Shown: positions 26,736 to 35,455 of the stretch, piece after piece
Numbering within the stretch: the stretch's first letter is position 1
How the letters are laid out: the number at the start of each line of letters is the position of its first letter
DNA from: UBA12481 sp012523435
GTDB lineage: Bacteria; Bacteroidota; Bacteroidia; Bacteroidales; UBA12481
Assembly (NCBI GenBank): GCA_028686135.1
Contig: JAQUCP010000013.1
Location: forward strand, 13,777-77,776
DNA: 64,000 nt
Direction: 5' to 3'
Notes under the pieces: model-generated
Seen by the model: the letters and a program-made list of their open reading frames with translations, nothing else
What the model was told of the DNA's origin: nothing
The model's database searches: none
Made by a program: the position numbers and the translations under genes

Positions 26736-27407
26736 ATGACTGGGAAAAAGATTGCGGTAATCGGCCTCGGCCAGTTTGGTCGGGCTATTTGCACGGCTCT
26801 GACAAACTCCGGAGCAGAAGTGCTGGCTATCGATGCGCGCGAAGAGGTGGTTGACTCCTTTGCCGATAAAGTCACCTCGGCCGTTGCACTGGATGCCACG
26901 GACAAAAAAGCGCTCCTGAAGGTGAACATCACCGACATGGATGCAGTGGTGGTAGCAATCGGGCAGGATATGGAGCAGCTGCTGCTCTGTACCGTCCTGC
27001 TTCTGGAGCTGAAGGTCAAACGTGTTATCGCACGTGCTACAGGCAAACGTGCCCGGCTGATCCTCGAAAAGATCGGTGCCCACGAAGTCCTCAGCCCGGA
27101 AGAGGAATTTGGACAGATCGTGGCCGAACGTCTGACAAATCCCAATCTCGTTTCCTACTTACAACTGCCTGATAATTATCGGATTGCAGAAATTACTCCG
27201 CCTCGGCAAATCATTGGCCGGACAATTGGGAATATCAGCCTAAGGGAAAAATACCGTCTCTCCTTAATAACGGTAAAATCCATCCATGATGAGGGAAGCC
27301 ATATCGAAGGGGTTGTTGACTACGAATTCAGGATCGAAAACTTCCATACCCTGGTGGTGTTCGGGCTTAACCGCGATCTCGACCGGTTTGTGACTATCAA
27401 CGAATAA
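26736..27407 (+). CDS. ktrA: Potassium uptake regulatory subunit, TrkA/KtrA family
   Basis: This 223-residue cytoplasmic protein is the gating ring subunit of a Trk/Ktr potassium channel. The N-terminal RCK-N Rossmann domain has KIAVIGLGQFGRAIC and the acidic end of the second strand (VLAIDA), which bind NAD(H) or ATP/ADP. The C-terminal RCK-C domain runs from about residue 140 (IAEITPPRQIIGRTIGNISLREKYRLSLITVK). One RCK unit of about 220 residues is the KtrA pattern, unlike E. coli TrkA with two. The membrane subunit gene follows after nine bases, so the two form one operon. Confidence 0.94.
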   Translation: MTGKKIAVIGLGQFGRAICTALTNSGAEVLAIDAREEVVDSFADKVTSAVALDATDKKALLKVNITDMDAVVVAIGQDMEQLLLCTVLLLELKVKRVIARATGKRARLILEKIGAHEVLSPEEEFGQIVAERLTNPNLVSYLQLPDNYRIAEITPPRQIIGRTIGNISLREKYRLSLITVKSIHDEGSHIEGVVDYEFRIENFHTLVVFGLNRDLDRFVTINE

Positions 27408-27416
27408 CCCGGGCTC

Positions 27417-29234
27417 ATGACCTCACTAAAGGAGATCATTCAGAGCTTCAGGGAAAAAGTCAACCTGAGGCTTTTCGAAAGCAAAGAACGCGTCCTAAAG
27501 ATTCTAACCTGGCTTACCCTGCTATTTTCACTCGGGTCGCTCGTTGCTATCGTCTATTATTATGGATACCCGCAAACCCAAGAATCTCTGCATGTTGTCC
27601 ACCTGTTCATCCGGCTGAGCCTCTGGTTTTATATCCTGAAATATTTGATTCGTATCTTCTATGATTTCCACCCGGGGATTTTTATTCGCGAAAACCGGAT
27701 GGACGGGATCGTCTTTTTATTTTTGGTCGCCGAACAGGTTCTCTATTTCACTACCGGAGGAGACTACTTCAACAAACTGTTTTCCAGGCTAATAGACCTC
27801 CAATTGGGCGACATCTCGATTCTGGCAGTCCAATTATACTTTTTTATCATCGTCGCGGCTGAACTGGGAAAGGCGGCCTTAAAGATTTCTAAACTCAGGT
27901 TTACCCCAGTTCAACTGCTGGTTCTCTCTTTTCTCGGGCTGATCCTGTTTGGCACAGTGCTATTAAACCTCCCAGAGATGACAACTGCCGGGATCTCATT
28001 CGTCGACTCCCTGTTTACTTCAACCAGTGCGGTCTGCGTGACTGGCCTAGTGGTGGTTGACACCGCCACCGCTTTCACCCACAAAGGCCACTGGGTAATC
28101 ATGATCCTGATCCAGCTCGGGGGAATCAATATCCTGGCATTCGCCGCCTTCTTTGCAATTTTCTCTAAGGACTCAGCCAGCCTCAAATACCAGTCGCTCA
28201 TCAAAGATTTACTCGATACCAGCGAGATGTCAAAATCCAGATCTGTCCTGGGGAATATTATTCTTTTCACCTTGATAATCGAAGCAGTAGGAATTTTGGC
28301 GATGTATTTTTCTTGGGGCAGCAGTGTAGCTTTTGAAGGAGAACGGCACCGCCTCTTCTATTCCTTCTTTCATGCCATCTCCGGATTTAACAATGCCGGA
28401 TTCAGCCTCTTCAGCAACAATCTGTACGAAGAGAGCATCCGCCACAACTGGCATGTGCAATCGGTGATTGTGGCTTTGGTCTTTCTGGGTGGTATCGGAT
28501 ACCCGGTGTTGAACGATCTGGCCACGCTGCCCCGAAGAAAGATACGTTGGCGGGTGTTCTGGAACTACCTTTCCCCGGGATCCAGAATAGCCCTCCGAAC
28601 CACATTCATGCTCTACGGAGCCGGAATGATATTCTTCTTCCTGTTTTATCCATTCGATCTGGGTAGAACTTTCGAGCCCGAACGCCTCCTTCAGAGTCTT
28701 TTCCATTCCGTGATGTCCCACACTGCAGGATTTAACTCTTTGGATATCAGTAGGTTTACTCAACCACTTGTTGTCCTGTTTATGTTGCTGATGGTCATCG
28801 GAGCCTCCCCGGGATCCACCGGCGGGGGGATTAAAACCACCACCTTCGCCGTAGTGGTTAAATCTATCATCTATGGAGTCAGAGGACATCGCAACGTGGT
28901 CTTTTTCAAACATTCACTCTCCTCGCAGGTCATCCAGCGTGCTGTCTCCATCACCATGTTTTATGCCCTCTTTTTTATCGTGGGCATTACCCTGCTAACC
29001 ATTCTGGAGCCTGACTTACCGCTATCATCCCTGGCTTTTGAGCAAATTTCGGCCCTATCAACAGTCGGGTTAAGCCTAGGCATCACCCCGTCGCTCAGCG
29101 AGCTGAGCAGAATCGTGATTGCCTTATCCATGTTTATTGGTCGTATTGGAACCCTGACGATCATTATGGCTCTGCTTAAGAAAGTCCAGGTGGTCAATTA
29201 TACCTATGCCCACACCGAGGTGCAAGTAGGGTAA
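27417..29234 (+). CDS. ktrB: Potassium uptake transmembrane subunit, TrkH/KtrB family
   Basis: This 605-residue membrane protein has about four extra N-terminal spans before the four M1-P-M2 repeats of the Trk/Ktr/HKT fold. Selectivity-filter loops can be read as TSAVCVTGL, SGFNNAGFSLF, SHTAGFNSLD and ALSTVGLSLG, each with the conserved Gly. The motif IGASPGSTGGGIKTTTF is the usual cytoplasmic loop after the third pore region. The extra N-terminal segment is common in Bacteroidota. With KtrA it takes up K+ using Na+ or proton gradients; a K+/H+ antiporter for efflux lies at 47956-49422. Confidence 0.94.
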   Translation: MTSLKEIIQSFREKVNLRLFESKERVLKILTWLTLLFSLGSLVAIVYYYGYPQTQESLHVVHLFIRLSLWFYILKYLIRIFYDFHPGIFIRENRMDGIVFLFLVAEQVLYFTTGGDYFNKLFSRLIDLQLGDISILAVQLYFFIIVAAELGKAALKISKLRFTPVQLLVLSFLGLILFGTVLLNLPEMTTAGISFVDSLFTSTSAVCVTGLVVVDTATAFTHKGHWVIMILIQLGGINILAFAAFFAIFSKDSASLKYQSLIKDLLDTSEMSKSRSVLGNIILFTLIIEAVGILAMYFSWGSSVAFEGERHRLFYSFFHAISGFNNAGFSLFSNNLYEESIRHNWHVQSVIVALVFLGGIGYPVLNDLATLPRRKIRWRVFWNYLSPGSRIALRTTFMLYGAGMIFFFLFYPFDLGRTFEPERLLQSLFHSVMSHTAGFNSLDISRFTQPLVVLFMLLMVIGASPGSTGGGIKTTTFAVVVKSIIYGVRGHRNVVFFKHSLSSQVIQRAVSITMFYALFFIVGITLLTILEPDLPLSSLAFEQISALSTVGLSLGITPSLSELSRIVIALSMFIGRIGTLTIIMALLKKVQVVNYTYAHTEVQVG

Positions 29235-29240
29235 CAAGAT

Positions 29241-29256
29241 TGTAACATTTGTTACA
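29241..29256. promoter_or_regulatory. CRP/FNR-like palindrome upstream of nrfHA
   Basis: TGTAACATTTGTTACA is a perfect 16-base palindrome with arms TGTAAC and GTTACA around four bases, the layout of CRP/FNR-superfamily operators. It starts six bases after the ktrB stop codon and lies 70 bases before the nrfH ATG. A -7-like element (TATCTTTT, 29300-29307) follows, so the palindrome centre would be about 60-65 bases before the transcription start, an activator position. The regulator itself is not in the window. Confidence 0.6.
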
Positions 29257-29325
29257 TAAGAGATTAGAGGTACAGGGTATTTTTAATTCCAGAAGTTTGT
29301 ATCTTTTGGACCTTAGAACCTGACT

Positions 29326-29910
29326 ATGCGCATTATCCGGTTTTTCATTCCGCCTCCGGCCTGGCGATTGCCGGTCATCCTGGCACTAGCTGTCTTCTCA
29401 GGTCTTTTTGTGTTTGCCTTTTATGTTTCCAAAGCCCCCTCCTATCTTTCTGATAAACCGGAGACTTGCGTTAATTGCCATATTATGGCTCCACAGTATG
29501 CTACCTGGTCGCACAACTCACATCGTCAATACACTCATTGCAATGACTGCCACGTACCTCATAATAATATCCTGAACAAATACTACTTTAAGGCAAAAGA
29601 CGGGATGAGGCATGCTACCATGTTCACTCTCAGGCTGGAACCGCAGGTTATCCACATCAAAAAAGCAGGCCAAAAGGTGGTCCAGAATAACTGTATCCGG
29701 TGCCATGAGGACCTCCTGACAGAGGATCCAATTAAAGACCTCACCCGCCAGGCTCACGATTACCGGAAAGAGCGGCAATGCTGGAGCTGCCACCGGGAGA
29801 CCCCTCACGGGCGGGTTAACAGCCTCTCGAGTGTTCCCTATGCCCGCGTACCCCTGCCCCAAAGCCCGGTACCAGATTGGCTTAAAAAACTGTTGAAAAA
29901 CGAACAATAA
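29326..29910 (+). CDS. nrfH: Cytochrome c nitrite reductase small subunit NrfH
   Basis: This 194-residue membrane-anchored tetrahaem cytochrome of the NapC/NirT family passes electrons from menaquinol to NrfA. One N-terminal membrane anchor (about 15-35) is followed by four haem-binding motifs: CVNCH (48-52), CNDCH (72-76), CIRCH (123-127) and CWSCH (152-156). Position and number match NrfH. It faces the periplasm. nrfA follows after eight bases, confirming the pair. Regulation by anaerobiosis or nitrogen oxides is suggested by the palindrome upstream. Confidence 0.96.
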   Translation: MRIIRFFIPPPAWRLPVILALAVFSGLFVFAFYVSKAPSYLSDKPETCVNCHIMAPQYATWSHNSHRQYTHCNDCHVPHNNILNKYYFKAKDGMRHATMFTLRLEPQVIHIKKAGQKVVQNNCIRCHEDLLTEDPIKDLTRQAHDYRKERQCWSCHRETPHGRVNSLSSVPYARVPLPQSPVPDWLKKLLKNEQ

Positions 29911-29918
29911 CTACCCCG

Positions 29919-31391
29919 ATGAAATCGATACCCGAATTACTCAAAGAAAAACCCTGGCTCGGCTGGCTCATTTTTGGCGGAACACTCGCAATCGTTTTCC
30001 TCCTCGGACTCATTGCCTCCTCCATCGTCCAACGTAGAGCAGAAGCCAGTTTTGCGTACGCCCCTCTGAACGAATTCTCGCAGTTTGAATCCAATAGCGC
30101 CGTCTGGGGAGAGAATTACCCGCGCCAGTATCAATCTTACCTAAGAACTGCAGATACTTCATTTACAAGTCAATATGGCGGCTCAGCCATGCGAGACATG
30201 CTGGAAGAGGACCCGCGCTTGGTAGTTCTGTGGGCTGGATACTCTTTCTCCAAAGAGTATAACCAGGGCCGCGGCCATCAGAACGCCATCACCGATATCC
30301 ATAATATCCTCCGAACCGGCGGTCCAGGCCCGGGAAAACCAAGCCCTCAGCCTAACACCTGCTGGACATGCAAAGGTCCGGATGTTCCCCGCCTGATGAA
30401 TGAACTGGGCATCGCCGAGTTTTATCGAGGCACCTGGGATACCAAAGGCTCAGAAGTGACTCACCCCATCGGTTGTGCCGACTGCCACGATGCGAAAACA
30501 ATGAACCTGAGAATATCCCGACCTGCACTGGTGGAAGCCTACGAAAGACAAGGCAAGGATATCACCCAAGCCTCCCATCAGGAGATGCGGAGCCTGGTCT
30601 GCGCCCAATGCCACGTCGAATACTATTTTAACAAAAATAAAGTCGAAGGTGTTGACTATCTGACATTTCCGTGGGACAAAGGCACTAGCGTCGATTCAAT
30701 AGAGGCCTATTATGATCAGTATGAATTTTCCGACTGGACCCATGGAATCAGCAAAGCTCCGATGTTGAAAGCACAGCACCCCGATCATGAGCTGTTCCTG
30801 ATGGGAACCCACTCCAGCAGAGGCGTTGCCTGTGCCGATTGCCATATGCCTTACAAAAGTGAAGGAAGCCAAAAATTCACCGACCATCACGTCCAGAGTC
30901 CGCTGAATAATGTCGCTAACTCATGCCAGGTCTGCCACCGAGAAGAGACCGACAAACTGGTCCAGGATGTATATTTTAGACAGGAAAAGCTGGTAGAAAA
31001 TCGCGATAAACTCGAAATTCTGCTCGTCAAAGCGCATGTCGAAGCCGGGAAAGCCTGGGAACTAGGTGCTGATGAGGAAAAAATGAAACCGATTCTTCAC
31101 AATATTCGCCGCGCCCAGTGGCGCTGGGACTTCGTTGCCGCCAGCCATGGTGCATCATTCCATGCACCAGTCGAAACAGCCCGAATCATAGCCGCCGGGA
31201 TTGACCTGGCTGGCCAAGCCCGCGTTGAACTGGCCCGCACCTTGTCCAACCTGGGATGGACCCACGAGGTACCCTACCCTGATATTGATACCAAAGAGAA
31301 AGCCCAGAAGTATATTGGGCTGGACATGAAGGCATTAAACGAAGAAAAAAACCAGTTCCTTCGCGAGGTATTACCCGAGTGGACCAAGTAA
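29919..31391 (+). CDS. nrfA: Ammonia-forming cytochrome c nitrite reductase NrfA
   Basis: This 490-residue pentahaem enzyme reduces nitrite to ammonium in six electron steps in the periplasm. The catalytic haem has the diagnostic CxxCK motif, CWTCK (148-152). The other four are CADCH (186-190), CAQCH (228-232), CADCH (305-309) and CQVCH (336-340). The N-terminal hydrophobic segment (about 13-36) is an uncleaved anchor or signal. The helical C-terminal region (HVEAGKAWELGADE... WDFVAASHGASFHAP) is typical and provides a distal haem ligand. It also detoxifies nitric oxide and hydroxylamine in known members. Confidence 0.97.
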   Translation: MKSIPELLKEKPWLGWLIFGGTLAIVFLLGLIASSIVQRRAEASFAYAPLNEFSQFESNSAVWGENYPRQYQSYLRTADTSFTSQYGGSAMRDMLEEDPRLVVLWAGYSFSKEYNQGRGHQNAITDIHNILRTGGPGPGKPSPQPNTCWTCKGPDVPRLMNELGIAEFYRGTWDTKGSEVTHPIGCADCHDAKTMNLRISRPALVEAYERQGKDITQASHQEMRSLVCAQCHVEYYFNKNKVEGVDYLTFPWDKGTSVDSIEAYYDQYEFSDWTHGISKAPMLKAQHPDHELFLMGTHSSRGVACADCHMPYKSEGSQKFTDHHVQSPLNNVANSCQVCHREETDKLVQDVYFRQEKLVENRDKLEILLVKAHVEAGKAWELGADEEKMKPILHNIRRAQWRWDFVAASHGASFHAPVETARIIAAGIDLAGQARVELARTLSNLGWTHEVPYPDIDTKEKAQKYIGLDMKALNEEKNQFLREVLPEWTK

Positions 31392-31430
31392 AAACAAAAG
31401 CCACCGGCGTGGATTTTGAATATTTCAATC

Positions 31431-32669
31431 ATGAGTGAATTGAAAAATTTGTTGATATTGGCGGAAGCCATTGTCAGAGGCGAAAACGGCAAACCTTACT
31501 ATGAACGATATCGGTCGGAGGTGGAGCGTGTAACTCCAGAGCAGGTGATCAGCCTGGTGGATGAGCTGATGAAGAAAGGCTACCCGGTAGAGCAAATGCA
31601 GGAGGGTGTAAACAAATTCCTTAACCTCTTCCATAAAGCACTCGATTCACATCCGGTACCCCAGCCGGAATCAGGCAGTTTCCTCGACTTTCTGATGCAG
31701 TCAAATCAGGAGATGGCTCAACGCCTGGATAGGCTGAAACCTTTGATCCGACTGATAAACGGGAAATTACCCGACCAAGATCCGGACTTACCCGAGACAA
31801 TAAACAATATGCGGGAAATCCTCGAAGACCTGAAAACGTTCGAGCGTCACTACCTGATCAAGGAAAACATCTTGTTCCCGGCGATCGAAAAACATTGGCC
31901 CGATTACCGCTGCGTCCAGCTCATGTGGGCTTTCCATGATGATATCCGAAAAAATATCCGGGAAGCCATCGAGACCCTTCAGGAGGAAAAAATCAATCTG
32001 CCATCCCTGAACTATTTGTTCGGCAGCATCTTCTTTAATATGCTCGCCATCCGATTTCGGGAAGAAAGAATCCTCTTCCCAGTCATGCTGAAAACCATGC
32101 CCGACTCCTTGATGAGCCAACTACTGGAGGAAGCCGGGGAGATCGGATTTGCCTATTCTAAACGACTGGATATGAATACTGTAAACGACAATCCCAAAAA
32201 CCCGAAAAGTCATAAAGAGGATGATTCAGACATCAGCCAGAAGGAAGCAGGCACTTTCCATCTGCCCACGGGTAGCTTCTCAGAGGAAGAGATACTGGTC
32301 ATTCTGAACACCTTACCCGTTGACTTAACCTTTGTGGATCGAAACGATAAAGTCAAGTATTTTTCGCAAGGGCCGCACCGGATATTTACTCGTAGCCGAT
32401 CGATCATTGGCAGGGATGTCAGGCTGTGCCATCCGCCCGCGAGTGTGGACATCGTGGAAAGAATTCTGGAAGATTTCAAGAGTGGCCGCACCAGCCATGC
32501 TCCTTTTTGGATTCAGATGAATGGACGGTTTATCTACATCGAATACTATGCTCTCCGTAACGAACAGGGAGAATATCTCGGCACCTTGGAAGTATCGCAG
32601 GACCTGACGGAGTACCGGAAGCTGGAAGGTGAGCAGCGGTTGCTTTCTTATCAGGAAAAACAGGGGTAA
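31431..32669 (+). CDS. DUF438-hemerythrin-PAS domain protein
   Basis: This protein of 412 residues starts at the ATG at 31431 (MSELKNLLILAEAI); an ATG five codons earlier is possible. Residues 1-70 fit DUF438 (GYPVEQMQEGVNKFLNLFHKAL). A hemerythrin-type four-helix domain follows at about 90-230, with HYLIKENILFPAIEKHWPDYRC, LMWAFHDDIRKNI and FREERILFPVM supplying His and carboxylate ligands of a di-iron site. Residues about 285-405 form a PAS domain (LNTLPVDLTFVDRNDKVKYFSQ...GTLEVSQDLTEYR). No kinase or DNA-binding domain is present. It is 40 bases after nrfA and probably cotranscribed. A sensor or handler of nitric oxide or oxygen is plausible but inferred. Confidence 0.85.
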   Translation: MSELKNLLILAEAIVRGENGKPYYERYRSEVERVTPEQVISLVDELMKKGYPVEQMQEGVNKFLNLFHKALDSHPVPQPESGSFLDFLMQSNQEMAQRLDRLKPLIRLINGKLPDQDPDLPETINNMREILEDLKTFERHYLIKENILFPAIEKHWPDYRCVQLMWAFHDDIRKNIREAIETLQEEKINLPSLNYLFGSIFFNMLAIRFREERILFPVMLKTMPDSLMSQLLEEAGEIGFAYSKRLDMNTVNDNPKNPKSHKEDDSDISQKEAGTFHLPTGSFSEEEILVILNTLPVDLTFVDRNDKVKYFSQGPHRIFTRSRSIIGRDVRLCHPPASVDIVERILEDFKSGRTSHAPFWIQMNGRFIYIEYYALRNEQGEYLGTLEVSQDLTEYRKLEGEQRLLSYQEKQG

Positions 32670-32683
32670 TTAAAGCAAAGCGA

Positions 32684-33865
32684 CTACGTCAGGGCGATAT
32701 CCAGGAAAATTTTGGAGCAATCGATCTTTTCTTTCTCGATCAAATCAGGTTCAGCCATGCCAGCGAGAATGTGTGAATCCAAAGGCTGATAGAAGAACCC
32801 TCTGGTCGCTTCCATCAATGGGTCGCCTTCATAACTGCCAATCTGTACCAAGTTGTATCCCTTCCGGCGGGCCAAAGAGTAAATGTGTATCAGCAAAGCT
32901 CTCAGAATCTGAGGATTGCGACCCTCTACACCGTAATCATTGATGACTAATTCACGAAAATAATCGCCAGGTTTCGGGAGTGATGGCAATCGGAATACCG
33001 GGGTGAGCATTCGGTAGAAAAACCTAACCCAGGCAAAGCGGCCATGATAAGCCATTACCCTGAGTTTTCTGATCCGGCGAAGATCCCAGGCTGAGCATAC
33101 CCCAACAATGCGGTCATCACGTTCGGCCAGATAATAATCTTCGATGGTAAACCCAGGGCGAGCTTCGATGGTCTTGAGGAGCTCTTCCGGAGTCATTACC
33201 GGCCCAAAAAGACGATTCCGATACTCCCCGTCCAGCAGCCTGACAATTTCGGGTACATCCTGGAGCGTGGCCCGGCGTATGGTGTAACCTTTTATGGGTT
33301 TTTTTGGCAGCAAAACCAGAATATTGAATATCCTGTTTATTCCAATAGAAGCTGAGAAAGGGATAAAAGGAAACTTACTGATCCGTCTTCCGATCATTGG
33401 CTCGGTGTTCTTGTTTCCCCTCAGGGTGGTAGCAAATCCGAATTTCAGGTCTTGGAGGGTCTCTTTAAAAAGAGGTTCCGAAACCCGGTAATACCATCCC
33501 CTTTTACGGGCCTCTTTGCGGATGTACAGATTAGACAGATAGCCAATCTGCCGTGGTATGCCATTAACATACAATATTTTATGGCCTATCATCACAAATC
33601 CCACGAGACGCTCTTCCTGGAAAAAGCCATAGCATTTATACGAATCAAAAAACCGTTTGGGCACAGCAAATAGGTCAGGCGACCGATCGAGACACAGCGT
33701 TAACCCGTCAGATTCCATCGGCGAATCCAGCAGAATATCGAGCATCTCATCGTTCTCAGAATCCCCAATCGCCCTCCAGGAGAGCGAAGAGGTCCGCATT
33801 TTTGGTTTATCGGCAAGTTTTGGTTCAGGCTCAGGAAATAGGTTCAGAGCTAGTTGCATCCTCAT
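32684..33865 (-). CDS. Double-GNAT-like protein, paralogue B
   Basis: About 393 residues from the ATG at 33865. A longer frame from 33907 is open but would cross a -7-like element (TATCTTTC, minus strand, 33879-33886); Met at 33859 is a further option. It aligns end to end with the protein at 13593-14711: half one has RLVGFVMIGHKIL, QIGYLSNLYIRKEARKRGWYYRVSEPLFKETLQ and FGFATTLRGNKNTEP; half two has YTIRRATLQDVPEIVRLLDGEYRNRL and YYLAERDDRIVGVCSAWD. Both halves resemble GNAT N-acyltransferase folds. The reaction is unknown. It is convergent with the nrf cluster and divergent from the class V aminotransferase. Confidence 0.75.
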   Translation of the reverse strand: MRMQLALNLFPEPEPKLADKPKMRTSSLSWRAIGDSENDEMLDILLDSPMESDGLTLCLDRSPDLFAVPKRFFDSYKCYGFFQEERLVGFVMIGHKILYVNGIPRQIGYLSNLYIRKEARKRGWYYRVSEPLFKETLQDLKFGFATTLRGNKNTEPMIGRRISKFPFIPFSASIGINRIFNILVLLPKKPIKGYTIRRATLQDVPEIVRLLDGEYRNRLFGPVMTPEELLKTIEARPGFTIEDYYLAERDDRIVGVCSAWDLRRIRKLRVMAYHGRFAWVRFFYRMLTPVFRLPSLPKPGDYFRELVINDYGVEGRNPQILRALLIHIYSLARRKGYNLVQIGSYEGDPLMEATRGFFYQPLDSHILAGMAEPDLIEKEKIDCSKIFLDIALT

Positions 33866-33976
33866 CAAAATGATCAACGAAAGATAGCAAAACAAATGAT
33901 CCAGCATTTCGATGGAATGGGGTGGCTCCCGAAATCCGGGAATAATTTCTAAATTGGTGACCTCGTAAAACGCACC

Positions 33977-35455
33977 ATGAGCAGATCAAACCTGGAACGA
34001 TACTTCAATCGATTTCGCAGAAAAACAGTAGGTTACAACAAGTGTTACCGATCACCTTACGGCTGGAAAAAGATGATTTATGCCGACTGGATTGCCAGTG
34101 GTCGGCTGTACGGACCAATTGAACGGCGGATGAGTCAAATCATTGGTCCTTGGGTAGCCAACACGCATACCGAAACCAGTGAGTCGGGTACACTAATGAC
34201 CAAAGCCTATCACTACTCACACCAGTTGATCAAGAAGCATGTAAATGCCGGGCCGAATGATGTGATTTTGACAGCTGGTTCAGGCATGACAACCATGGTG
34301 AACAAGCTCCAGCGCATTCTTGGGCTCCGCACTTGCGGGAGGCTTTCCGGAAGCGAATGTCTAAACTGTTCCGAAAAACCAGTTGTTTTTCTGACACACA
34401 TGGAGCATCACTCCAACCATATGTCGTGGAACGAATCCAATGTGGATGTCGTACTGCTCGATCCGGATCCCGACCTGCTCATTTCTCTTGATGAGCTGGA
34501 AAACAAATTAAAAAAATACCAGGATCGCAAGCTGAAGATTGGTGCGTTTACAGCCTGCTCCAATGTCACAGGGATTGAGACTCCCTACCACCAGATGGCT
34601 AAGCTGATGCATGAACACGGTGGGATCTGTTTCATCGATTTTGCTGCCTCAGCCCCGTATGTTAAGATTGATATGCATCCCGCTGATCCTATGGAGAAGT
34701 TGGATGGGATCTACTTTTCACCGCATAAATTCCTCGGTGGTCCGGGATCCTCGGGTGTGCTGATCTTTGATGCATCGCTTTACACGCGCCAGACCCCTGA
34801 CAACCCTGGTGGGGGCACCGTTGACTGGACGAATCCATGGGGCGAGTATAAGTATATCGATGACATTGAGTTACGCGAAGATGGCGGCACGCCAGGATTT
34901 TTACAGGCTATGCGCGCTGCTCTGGCTGTCAGGCTTAAAGAGCAAATGGGTGTAGAAAAAATGCGCGCCCGGGAGGATGAATTGCTTGAGTTGGCGTTTA
35001 GCGAAATGAACAAGATTCCAGGCCTTCATATCTTGGCTGATCAAGTTAAACATCGCCTGGGAGTCATCTCGTTTTATATCGATGGGATCCATTTCAACCT
35101 GGTAGTCAAACTGTTATCCGACCGTTACGGTGTCCAGGTTCGTGGTGGCTGTGCTTGCGCCGGCACGTACGGACACTTCCTGCTCAATGTCAGTCATGAT
35201 GACTCCCGTCGGATTACCGACCTCATCAACCATGGAGATCTCTCGCTAAAGCCAGGTTGGGTAAGGCTCTCCCTACATCCAACCATGACAACTGCAGAGC
35301 TTCGCACCGTGATCAAAGCTTTGAGGGAGATTCAGGCTAATCATCAAGTCTGGGGACAAGATTATGAGTACAACAACCACAACAACGAATTTCGGCACAA
35401 GCACCAACTGGCCGACCGGATGGAAGTGGTTTTACCTTGGTTTGATGCTATCTGA
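33977..35455 (+). CDS. Class V aminotransferase-fold PLP enzyme (cysteine desulfurase-like)
   Basis: This 492-residue protein has the fold-type I PLP signature: Asp221 in FIDFAASAP contacts the pyridine nitrogen and Lys251 in FSPHKFLGGPG forms the Schiff base. HMEHHSNHMSW and ACSNVTGI also match cysteine/selenocysteine lyases. A Cys sits at the desulfurase position (Cys392 and Cys394 in RGGCACAG). It is longer than SufS (about 410 residues); extra features are a Cys-containing insert (Cys120, Cys128, Cys131) and a C-terminal tail rich in Asn and His. No suf or isc genes are nearby, so housekeeping Fe-S assembly is unlikely and the substrate is open. Its 3' end overlaps the convergent ABC permease by eight bases. 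Confidence 0.87.
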   Translation: MSRSNLERYFNRFRRKTVGYNKCYRSPYGWKKMIYADWIASGRLYGPIERRMSQIIGPWVANTHTETSESGTLMTKAYHYSHQLIKKHVNAGPNDVILTAGSGMTTMVNKLQRILGLRTCGRLSGSECLNCSEKPVVFLTHMEHHSNHMSWNESNVDVVLLDPDPDLLISLDELENKLKKYQDRKLKIGAFTACSNVTGIETPYHQMAKLMHEHGGICFIDFAASAPYVKIDMHPADPMEKLDGIYFSPHKFLGGPGSSGVLIFDASLYTRQTPDNPGGGTVDWTNPWGEYKYIDDIELREDGGTPGFLQAMRAALAVRLKEQMGVEKMRAREDELLELAFSEMNKIPGLHILADQVKHRLGVISFYIDGIHFNLVVKLLSDRYGVQVRGGCACAGTYGHFLLNVSHDDSRRITDLINHGDLSLKPGWVRLSLHPTMTTAELRTVIKALREIQANHQVWGQDYEYNNHNNEFRHKHQLADRMEVVLPWFDAI

